Of a stretch of DNA of 64,000 bases, positions 27,283 to 34,430 are shown in pieces. Numbering within the stretch: position 1 is the first letter of the stretch; each line of letters begins with the position of its first letter. The position numbers and the translations under genes were made by a program. The notes under the pieces were generated by a model, which made no database searches, was not told the DNA's origin, and worked only from the letters and a program-made list of their open reading frames with translations. Origin of the DNA: Duganella zoogloeoides (GTDB taxonomy: Bacteria; Pseudomonadota; Gammaproteobacteria; Burkholderiales; Burkholderiaceae_D); NCBI RefSeq assembly GCF_034479515.1, contig NZ_CP140152.1, positions 3,534,001-3,598,000 on the forward strand, given 5' to 3'.

Positions 27283-28504
27283 CGCCATCGCCTTCCCCGC
27301 GCCGCCGCTGGTGCAAGTCCATGCGGCCGGGCGCCGCACCGGACCGCTCGGCTTGCTCGGTCCCGCCTGGGCCGAACTGGCGTTCTGGCTGCTGTTTCCC
27401 GGCTTTTTCGCTTACCAGACCCTGCTTGGCCTGGGCCTGATCCGCGCCTACCTGGGCGGTTACTTCGCCTGGATTTCGCTGCTGATGTTCGCGCCCCTGC
27501 TGCTGTCATACCTGCTGCGCATGCGCGCCTGCGGCTGGCGCGTGCACCGGGTGGATGCCGCCTGGCTGGCGTTCCTGGCCTATTATGCAACCATCATCGT
27601 GCTGCACATGGGCCTGGCCGGCGGCGGCGCCACCAGCCACCACACCCTGGGGCTGCTGTACATGCTCCTGCTGTTCGTGATCTTCAAGACGCTGGACTTC
27701 GAATCCAAGCGCTTCCAGCTGACTTTGCTGGCCAGCCTGCTGGCGATGTCGGCGGTAGTGTTCGCGTACGCGGTCGATGGCGCTTTTTATCTTGCTGCGC
27801 TGGGCGCCGCGCGCGATCCCGAAAGCGTGGCCACGTACCAGGGCTTTTCACGCTCCTATTTGCTGCCCATGGTGGTGCTGCTGGCCTGCACCAGGCGCGC
27901 CTCGCTGCGCTGGGCGCTGTACGCGCTGGGCCTGTCCACGCTGTACATCAACACTGCGCGCAGCGAGTTCGGTGCGCTGCTGTTCCTGATCCCGCTGTTC
28001 GAGCTGCACGCAGCCCGTTCGCGCCTGGTCATGCTGATGCTGATGGCGGCCGCCATCATGCTGTTGCAGTTCAACCTCGATGCGCTGGTGGCAGCCGTGC
28101 CGGGCAACCGCACGCTGGAACTGCTCGATTTATCGCACTCCACGTCCGCCAGCGCGCGCCACGCGCTCACCGAGCAGGCGCTGCGCACCATCGCCGATCA
28201 TCCGATCATGGGCGACTACGGCAGCTACCCGAGCGGCCGCTACGCCCACAACATCCTGTCGGCGTGGGTGGACCTGGGCCTGCTGGGGTTTGCCGCGCTG
28301 CTGGCGTTGCTGCTCTATCCGCTCACGCACCTGGCCATCCACGGTTACCTGCTGGGCGGTCGCACCAGCCGCGATCACCGCTACCTGCTGGCCTGGAGCC
28401 TGCTGGCCAGCACCTTGCTATTGTTATGCCTGTCGCATTTCTTCAGCGACATGCTGATTGGCGCCGCGCTGGGCGCCTATGCGCGGTACCGCGCGGGAGA
28501 TTGA
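27269..28504 (+). CDS. wzy: O-antigen/exopolysaccharide polymerase (Wzy)
   Basis: 411 residues, nearly all hydrophobic, with about 11 membrane helices and a larger periplasmic loop near residues 290-330 that contains 'GDYGSYPSGRYAHNILSAWV'. The H-N near the end of this loop ('YAHNILSAWVDLGLLG') is the common mark of Wzy/WaaL-type enzymes. It would join repeat units in the periplasm. The start ATG 27269, inside the end of wzx, is preceded by GGAGGCTCC, a strong ribosome site. Confidence 0.85.
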   Translation: MLPADAIAFPAPPLVQVHAAGRRTGPLGLLGPAWAELAFWLLFPGFFAYQTLLGLGLIRAYLGGYFAWISLLMFAPLLLSYLLRMRACGWRVHRVDAAWLAFLAYYATIIVLHMGLAGGGATSHHTLGLLYMLLLFVIFKTLDFESKRFQLTLLASLLAMSAVVFAYAVDGAFYLAALGAARDPESVATYQGFSRSYLLPMVVLLACTRRASLRWALYALGLSTLYINTARSEFGALLFLIPLFELHAARSRLVMLMLMAAAIMLLQFNLDALVAAVPGNRTLELLDLSHSTSASARHALTEQALRTIADHPIMGDYGSYPSGRYAHNILSAWVDLGLLGFAALLALLLYPLTHLAIHGYLLGGRTSRDHRYLLAWSLLASTLLLLCLSHFFSDMLIGAALGAYARYRAGD

Positions 28505-28505
28505 C

Positions 28506-29618
28506 ATGCTCAATATCGCCCACCTGACGTCCGCCCATCCGCGCCACGACGCCCGCATCTTCGGCAAGCAGTGCCGCACGCTGGCCGATCACGGCCACCG
28601 GGTCACGCTGGTGGTGGCCGATGGCCGCGGCGACGAGGACCGCCACGGCATCCACATCGTCGATGCCGGCGCCGCGCGAGGGCGGCTGCAACGGATGATA
28701 TCGGCCACCAACCGCGTGTATCGCTGCGCGCTGGCGCTGGCGCCCGACGTGGTGCAGCTACACGACCCCGAGCTGCTGCCGGCCGGCCTGCTGCTGCAAC
28801 GGCACGGCTGCAAGGTGATCTTCGATGCCCACGAGGACGTGCCGCGCCAGCTGCTGGGCAAACCCTACCTGCCGCCGTGGACCCGGCGCGTGCTGGCCGC
28901 CACTTACGCCCGCTTCGAACACCAGGCCTGCCGTCGGCTCGATGGCGTCATTACGGCCACGCCGTTCATCCGCGAACGGTTCGAGCGCATCAACCGCGCC
29001 ACGGTGGACATCAACAATTTTCCGATGCCCGAGGAGTTCGGCGCCGACCTGGCCTGGGCCGACAAGCCGCTGCAGGTGTGCTACGCAGGCGGGCTGTCGG
29101 CGATACGCGGCATCGCCGAACTGGTACGCGCCTGCGAGCTGCTGCAAACCCCCGTGCGGCTGCAACTGGCCGGCGCTTTCAGCGAACCGGCACTGGCGGC
29201 ACAGCTGCGCGCCCGCCCCGGCTGGCGCCACATCGACGCACTGGGCCAGCTGGCGCGCGGCGACGTGGCCGCACTGCTGGGCGCCTCGCGCGCGGGCCTG
29301 GTCACGCTGCACCCCACGCTTAACCACCTCGATGCGCTGCCAGTGAAAATGTTCGAGTACATGGCCGCCGGCATTCCCGTGATCGCGTCTGACTTCCCGC
29401 GCTGGCGCGCCATCGTGGAAGGAGACGGCGAAGGCGGCGCCTGTGGTCTGTGCGTCGATCCGGGCGATCCGCCGGCAATTGCCGCCGCCATCGACTACCT
29501 GGCCGGCCACCCGGACATCGCCCGCCGCATGGGCGACAACGGCCGGCGCGCAGTGCGCACCCGCTACAACTGGCGCAGCCAGTCCACCAAGCTGATCGAC
29601 TTTTATGACCACCTCTGA
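28506..29618 (+). CDS. GT4-family glycosyltransferase
   Basis: 370 residues with the GT-B fold. The N-terminus 'MLNIAHLTSAHPRHDARIFG' and the C-terminal donor-binding motif 'HLDALPVKMFEYMAAGIPVI' with its E(x)7E-like acidic pair are of family GT4. It should add one sugar to the lipid-linked repeat unit on the cytoplasmic side; sugar and linkage cannot be read. It begins one base after the polymerase stop, and its last 14 bases overlap the next gene. Confidence 0.88.
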   Translation: MLNIAHLTSAHPRHDARIFGKQCRTLADHGHRVTLVVADGRGDEDRHGIHIVDAGAARGRLQRMISATNRVYRCALALAPDVVQLHDPELLPAGLLLQRHGCKVIFDAHEDVPRQLLGKPYLPPWTRRVLAATYARFEHQACRRLDGVITATPFIRERFERINRATVDINNFPMPEEFGADLAWADKPLQVCYAGGLSAIRGIAELVRACELLQTPVRLQLAGAFSEPALAAQLRARPGWRHIDALGQLARGDVAALLGASRAGLVTLHPTLNHLDALPVKMFEYMAAGIPVIASDFPRWRAIVEGDGEGGACGLCVDPGDPPAIAAAIDYLAGHPDIARRMGDNGRRAVRTRYNWRSQSTKLIDFYDHL

Positions 29619-30321
29619 CACCTCCGGGCTCTGGCCGGCCGTGCTGGCGCGGCTGCGGCTGGTCGCCGACATCGTCCGCCTGCCGCGCGCCCGGCTGCGC
29701 TTCGACGCGTCGCTCAACCCCGACCTGATACGGCGCACCCACGCCAGCTTTACCATGCCGCACCCGCGCTACCGCATCGTGCGCAACAAGTCGCTGGGGG
29801 TGGCGCTGATCGACCTGCGCGCGTTCGCCAGCGGCGCCGATTACCTGCAGTCCGTGGCGCAGAAAGATCATGCCGGCTACCAGGCGCGCCGGGCCCGCGC
29901 GCGCGGCTACACGGTGGCCGAAATCGACCGCAACTCCTACATCGACGACATCCACCGCATCAATACCTCGCAGCGCGTGCGCCAGGGCCGGCCGATGGAC
30001 CCGGCTTACGCCAACCGCACCGATCATTACGTGGCCGTGGACAGCTTCCGCTACTACGGCGTGCTCGATGGCGACGGCAAGCTGGTGGCCTATTGCGACC
30101 TGGGCATCTACGGCGACTTCGCCGCCACCGACCGCCTGCTGGGGATCAAGACCGACGGCGTGATGTACCTGCTGATGGCCGACATCGCCTGCCGCCTGAT
30201 CGACGAACACCGCTACAACTACCTGATGTACGACACCTATCTGGGCGCCCTGCCCGGCCTGCGCGAATTCAAGCGCAAGCTCGGCTTCGCGCCGTACCGC
30301 ATCCGCTACGCCATTGCATGA
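29605..30321 (+). CDS. GNAT-like acyltransferase, copy 1 of a tandem pair
   Basis: 238 residues, no signal or membrane segment. I see no exact family name, but the second half reads as a GNAT fold: beta strands with 'LVAYCDLGIYGDFAATDRLL', a helix 'YLLMADIACRLID', and the closing 'GLREFKRKLGFAPYR', a phrase typical of the last strand/helix of N-acyltransferases. The first half has 'SLGVALIDLRAF' and 'IDRNSYIDDIHRINTS' followed by 'RQGRPMD'. It overlaps the GT4 gene by 14 bases and the next copy by ATGA, so it is part of the exopolysaccharide operon and likely modifies an amino sugar or a lipid-linked intermediate. Confidence 0.65.
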   Translation: MTTSDTSGLWPAVLARLRLVADIVRLPRARLRFDASLNPDLIRRTHASFTMPHPRYRIVRNKSLGVALIDLRAFASGADYLQSVAQKDHAGYQARRARARGYTVAEIDRNSYIDDIHRINTSQRVRQGRPMDPAYANRTDHYVAVDSFRYYGVLDGDGKLVAYCDLGIYGDFAATDRLLGIKTDGVMYLLMADIACRLIDEHRYNYLMYDTYLGALPGLREFKRKLGFAPYRIRYAIA

Positions 30322-31049
30322 GGTTTACCATGATCGCCAAGCTCCCCCGACTGTTCAATTTCGCGCCCCTCGCGCGCGGCTGCCGGCTGGTGCTCGAAGT
30401 GGCGCGCCTGCCCGTCGCCACCCTGTGCTTCGACACCCGCTACCATCCCGAAGACGTGCGCGATACCCACCGCCAGTTCACGCGCCGGCATCCCCGCTAC
30501 AAGGTGATCGGCCACAAGCAGCTGGGCGTGGCGCTGATCGATCTGCGGCGGCTGACCGAACCTGCGATGTACCCGGGCAGCGGCGCGGCCAGCTACGTGG
30601 GCAAGGCGCGCAAGCGCGGCTACCGCCTCGCGCAGATCGACCGCAACGACCACATCGACGCCATCCACGCCATCAACACCAGCATGCCGAGCCGCCAGGG
30701 CCGGCCGATGGACGCGCGCTACCAGGACAGGGCCGCGCATTACGAGCCGCTCTGCCACTACCGCTATTTCGGCGTGTTCGACAAGCGCGAGCAGCTGGTC
30801 GCCTACTGCAACATGGGCCGCTTCGGCAATTTCGCCGCGTTCGCCCAGCTGCTCGGCTACCGCAACAACGACGGCGTGATGCACCTGATGATTGCCGACA
30901 TCGTCAGCCTGCTGCTGGCCGAAGCGCGTGCCGGCGCTGGCCCCGACTACCTGATGTACGACACTTTTTTCGGCGCGCAACCGGGCCTGCGCCAGTTCAA
31001 GACCATGCTCGGCTTCACGCCGTACCGCGTGCGCTACACGCTGCAATGA
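30318..31049 (+). CDS. GNAT-like acyltransferase, copy 2 of a tandem pair
   Basis: 243 residues, a paralogue of the gene just before it: 'QLGVALIDLRRL', 'IDRNDHIDAIHAINTS', 'RQGRPMDARYQDR', 'YLMYDTFFGAQPGLRQFK' and 'LGFTPYRVRY' line up with the same segments in copy 1. Differences are mainly in the region before 'IDRN' and in the acceptor-side loop, where this copy has 'AQLLGYRNNDGVMHLMIADI'. The pair may modify different positions or act as a heterodimer. ATG 30318 overlaps the preceding stop (ATGA); a second ATG at 30330 is also possible. It overlaps the next gene in the same way. Confidence 0.65.
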   Translation: MRFTMIAKLPRLFNFAPLARGCRLVLEVARLPVATLCFDTRYHPEDVRDTHRQFTRRHPRYKVIGHKQLGVALIDLRRLTEPAMYPGSGAASYVGKARKRGYRLAQIDRNDHIDAIHAINTSMPSRQGRPMDARYQDRAAHYEPLCHYRYFGVFDKREQLVAYCNMGRFGNFAAFAQLLGYRNNDGVMHLMIADIVSLLLAEARAGAGPDYLMYDTFFGAQPGLRQFKTMLGFTPYRVRYTLQ

Positions 31050-31855
31050 AAACCATCCTGAACCGGCTGTACGCCGACTACCTGATGCCGTGCCGGCTGC
31101 CGCACTACGACGCCCTGCTGGGGCAGGCGCGCGACCACGGTTACCGCCAGACCTCGGTGCGCGGCTGGCTGCACACGCTGCGCAATCCAAACCACAGTAT
31201 CGGCAACGGCGCCAGCCAGCACCGGCCGGTGCAGCCGGTGCTGGTCCACCGCCACGACATCGACACCGATCTGGCCACGGCGCGCCGCATGTTCGAGATC
31301 GAGCAGCGCCACGGCGTGCGCGCCAGCTATTACTTCCGCCTGTCCACGCTGGACTTCGGCCTGATGCGCGCGATCGAGGACTACGGCAGCGAGGCCAGCT
31401 ACCACTACGAGGAACTGGCCACTTACGCCAAGCGCACCCACCTGAAGCTGCCGGGCGAAGTGCGCGCGCGGCTGGACCAGATCCGCGCCGAATTCGAAGC
31501 CAACTTCCGGCGCATCGAGGCCACGCTGGGCCGCAAGCTGCACACGGTGGCCAGCCACGGCGACTTCGCCAACCGGCGCCTTGGCATCACCAATTGCGCG
31601 GTGCTCGACGACAGCGTGCTGCGCGCGCGCTGCGGCATCGACGCCGAATGCTACGACGCCGAATTGCTGTCCAGCTTTGACCTGTATATCAGCGACAAGC
31701 CGGCGCCGCGCTACTTCCACCCGGTGGCGCCGCAGGCGGCGCTGGGCAAGCACCGGCGCATCTGCCTGCTCACGCACCCGTCGCAATGGCACGCCGGCTG
31801 GGCCGCCAACAGCCACAAGAACCTGGTGCGCGCGCTCGACGCGTGGCGCTGGTAA
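31046..31855 (+). CDS. Polysaccharide deacetylase-like (NodB fold) protein
   Basis: 269 residues, cytoplasmic by lack of a signal peptide. The NodB motif 1 is 'VLVHRHDIDTD' (two acidic residues after His), motif 2 is replaced by 'SEASYHYEELATYAKR', and a later 'CLLTHPSQWHAGWA' gives a histidine at the place of the last metal/substrate motif. This is the divergent group with a YHYEE motif rather than HSxxH. It would remove an N-acyl group from a nucleotide- or lipid-linked sugar. It overlaps the second GNAT-like gene by ATGA, so removal and re-addition of an acyl group by the trio is an attractive reading. Confidence 0.72.
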   Translation: MKTILNRLYADYLMPCRLPHYDALLGQARDHGYRQTSVRGWLHTLRNPNHSIGNGASQHRPVQPVLVHRHDIDTDLATARRMFEIEQRHGVRASYYFRLSTLDFGLMRAIEDYGSEASYHYEELATYAKRTHLKLPGEVRARLDQIRAEFEANFRRIEATLGRKLHTVASHGDFANRRLGITNCAVLDDSVLRARCGIDAECYDAELLSSFDLYISDKPAPRYFHPVAPQAALGKHRRICLLTHPSQWHAGWAANSHKNLVRALDAWRW

Positions 31856-31868
31856 CCGAGGATCGCTC

Positions 31869-33170
31869 ATGAACATCCTGCTGATCAACCACTATGCCGG
31901 CTCGACCCACCATGGCATGGAATACCGCCCCTACTACCTGGCGCGTGAATGGGTGCGCGCCGGCCACCGGGTGCGCATCGTGGCGGCCAGCGCCTCGCAC
32001 CTGCGCGCGCGCGCGCCGCAGATGGATGGCCGCGCGGTACTGGACCAGCAAATCGACGGCATCGACTACCGCTGGCTGGCCGTGCCAGCTTACGACAGCA
32101 ACGGCGCGCGGCGCGCGGCCAATATCGGCGCCTTCATTGCGCGCCTGTACCAGCAGTCGAAGCGGCTGGCGGCCGAGCGGCCCGACCTGGTGATCGCCTC
32201 GAGCACCTACCCGGCCGATATCTGGCCCGCGCGCGGCATCGCCCTGGCAGCCGGCGCCCGGTTGGTGTTCGAGGTACACGACCTGTGGCCGCTCTCGCCG
32301 ATCGAACTCGGCGGCATGTCGCCGCGCCATCCGTTCATCCGGGTGATGCAGGCGGCCGAAGACTACGCCTGCCGCCACGCCGACACCGTGATTTCGATCC
32401 TGCCCCACGCGGGCGGCCACATGGCGGCGCACGGCATGGCGCCGCACAAGCTGCACGTGGTGCCCAACGGCGTGGTGCCGGCCGAATGGGAAGCAGCGCT
32501 GACGCCGCTGCCCGGACCGGTAGCCACGCTGCTTGCGCGCCTGCGCGCCCAGGGCCGCACGCTGATCGGCTACGCGGGCAGCCATGGCGCCGCCAACGCG
32601 CTCGACACGCTGCTCGACGCCGCCAGCCTGCTGCGCGGCCAGCCGCTGGCCTTTGTATTGGCCGGCGCCGGTCCGCACAAGCAGGAACTGCAACGGCGCG
32701 TGGACGTGGACGGCCTGCACCACGTGCACTTCCTCACGCCGCTGCCCAAGCCCTGCATGCCGGCGCTGCTGGGCAGTTTCGACATCGCCTACCTGGGCTG
32801 GCGGCGCCAACCGCTGTACCGCTACGGCATCTCACCCAACAAGCTGGGCGACTACCTGATGGCGGCGCGCCCCGTGATCCACGCGGTGGACGCGGCCAAC
32901 GATACGGTGGCCGATGCCGGCTGCGGCCTGAGCATCGCCCCCGAAGACCCGGATGCACTGGCCGCCGCCATCACCCACATGGCCAGCCTGCCGCCGTCAC
33001 AACGCCAAGAACTGGGCCAGCGCGGCGCCACCTACGCCCGCAGCTACCTCGATTACCGGTTGCTGGCGCAGCGCTACCTCGATGCCTGCTGTCGCGCCGG
33101 CCAGCCCAATGCTCGCACCGGGGTGCAGCAACACGCGATACCAGGCACCACCGGCCATAGCAGGCGATAA
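31869..33170 (+). CDS. GT4-family glycosyltransferase (WbuB/WcaI-like)
   Basis: 433 residues. The N-terminus 'MNILLINHYAGSTHHGMEYR' and 'RLVFEVHDLWPLSPIELGGM' are of the WbuB-type GT4 group that works on amino sugars; the donor motif region is 'GISPNKLGDYLMAARPVIHA', in which the usual Glu of the NKLxEYM segment is Asp. The C-terminal 25 residues ('ARTGVQQHAIPGTTGHSRR') look disordered. It is the second of only two stand-alone glycosyltransferases in the locus, so with the initiating enzyme a trisaccharide repeat is the simplest prediction. Confidence 0.87.
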   Translation: MNILLINHYAGSTHHGMEYRPYYLAREWVRAGHRVRIVAASASHLRARAPQMDGRAVLDQQIDGIDYRWLAVPAYDSNGARRAANIGAFIARLYQQSKRLAAERPDLVIASSTYPADIWPARGIALAAGARLVFEVHDLWPLSPIELGGMSPRHPFIRVMQAAEDYACRHADTVISILPHAGGHMAAHGMAPHKLHVVPNGVVPAEWEAALTPLPGPVATLLARLRAQGRTLIGYAGSHGAANALDTLLDAASLLRGQPLAFVLAGAGPHKQELQRRVDVDGLHHVHFLTPLPKPCMPALLGSFDIAYLGWRRQPLYRYGISPNKLGDYLMAARPVIHAVDAANDTVADAGCGLSIAPEDPDALAAAITHMASLPPSQRQELGQRGATYARSYLDYRLLAQRYLDACCRAGQPNARTGVQQHAIPGTTGHSRR

Positions 33171-33266
33171 CCCGCCGTCCCTTGGCTGCCCACCGATCAT
33201 TCCGTCACGGCGGATCGCACCACAGCCGGAAATCCGCAGTCAGCATCCCGATCAAAGGAGACCACG

Positions 33267-34430
33267 ATGACCACGCCCCCAGATGACTTTCTCCCCTTCG
33301 CCCTCCCCGACCTGGGCCATGAAGAAGCCGCCGCCGTGCTCGAGTGCCTGCAATCGGGCTGGATCACCAGCGGGCCGGTCAGCCGCCAGTTCGAGCAGGA
33401 GTTTGCCGCCTACCTGGGCGGTGGCGTGCACGCCATCGCGGTCAATTCCGCCACGGCCGGCTTGCACCTGGCGCTCGAAGCGTTCGGTATCGGTCCCGGC
33501 GACGAAGTGATCGTGCCCACCATGACCTTCACCGCCACCGCCGAAGTGGTGCGCTACCTGGGCGCCGATGCGGTGATCGTCGATGTCGATCCGCACACGC
33601 TGTGCTTGCAGCCCGAGGCCATCGCCGCCGCCATCACGTCCAACACGCGCGCCGTGATCCCGGTCCACTACGGCGGCCTGGCCTGCGACATCGACGCCAT
33701 CGTGGCACTGGCGCACCGCCACGGGCTGCGCGTGATCGAGGACGCCGCCCACGCCTTTCCCACCACGCTGCGCGGGCGCCTCGTAGGCACGCTGGACAGC
33801 GATGCCGCCGTGTTCAGCTTCTACGCCAACAAGACCATGACCACCGGCGAAGGCGGCATGGTGGTGTGCCGCGACGCGGACATCGCGCGCCGGGTGCGGG
33901 TGATGCGCCTGCACGGCATCAGCGAAGACGCCTTCGACCGTTTCGTCTCGCGCCGGCCGGCCTGGTTTTACCAGGTGATCGCGCCCGGCTTCAAATACAA
34001 CCTCACCGATATCGCCGCCGCCATCGGCCGCGCGCAGCTGCGCAAGATCGACGGCTTTCTGGCGCGCCGCCAGCAACTGGCGCGTCGCTACACCGAATGC
34101 CTGGCGGACCTGCCATTGACCCTGCCGCGCGATGCGCCGGCCGGCAGCCAGCACGCCTGGCACCTGTACCCGGTGCGCCTGACTGCCGACGCGCCACTGG
34201 CGCGCGACCGCCTGATCGAGCAGTTGTCGGAACAGGGCATCGGCACCAGCGTCCACTACATTCCGCTGCACCGCCAGCCGTACTGGCGCGACCGCTACGG
34301 GCTGCGCCCCGAGCAGTTTCCCCACGCCGAAGCCAGCTACCACGCGCAGCTGACGCTTCCCCTGTACACCGCCATGGCCGATGCCGGCCAGGCCCGCGTG
34401 ATCGCCACCCTGACGGAGTTGCTATGCTAG
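33267..34430 (+). CDS. DegT/DnrJ/EryC1/StrS sugar 4-aminotransferase (perosamine synthase/PglE-like)
   Basis: 387 residues. It has 'SGWITSGPVSRQFEQEFAAY', 'VNSATAGLHLALEAFGIGPG', 'VIEDAAHAFPTTLRG' and the PLP lysine in 'FYANKTMTTGEGGMVV', the version found in perosamine synthases and PglE-like 4-aminotransferases. It probably aminates the 4-keto-6-deoxy sugar made by the WbpM-like dehydratase at 21349. CAAAGGAGAC precedes the ATG. Its stop is overlapped by the start of the sugar transferase fusion (ATGCTAG), which would use the sugar. Confidence 0.88.
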   Translation: MTTPPDDFLPFALPDLGHEEAAAVLECLQSGWITSGPVSRQFEQEFAAYLGGGVHAIAVNSATAGLHLALEAFGIGPGDEVIVPTMTFTATAEVVRYLGADAVIVDVDPHTLCLQPEAIAAAITSNTRAVIPVHYGGLACDIDAIVALAHRHGLRVIEDAAHAFPTTLRGRLVGTLDSDAAVFSFYANKTMTTGEGGMVVCRDADIARRVRVMRLHGISEDAFDRFVSRRPAWFYQVIAPGFKYNLTDIAAAIGRAQLRKIDGFLARRQQLARRYTECLADLPLTLPRDAPAGSQHAWHLYPVRLTADAPLARDRLIEQLSEQGIGTSVHYIPLHRQPYWRDRYGLRPEQFPHAEASYHAQLTLPLYTAMADAGQARVIATLTELLC

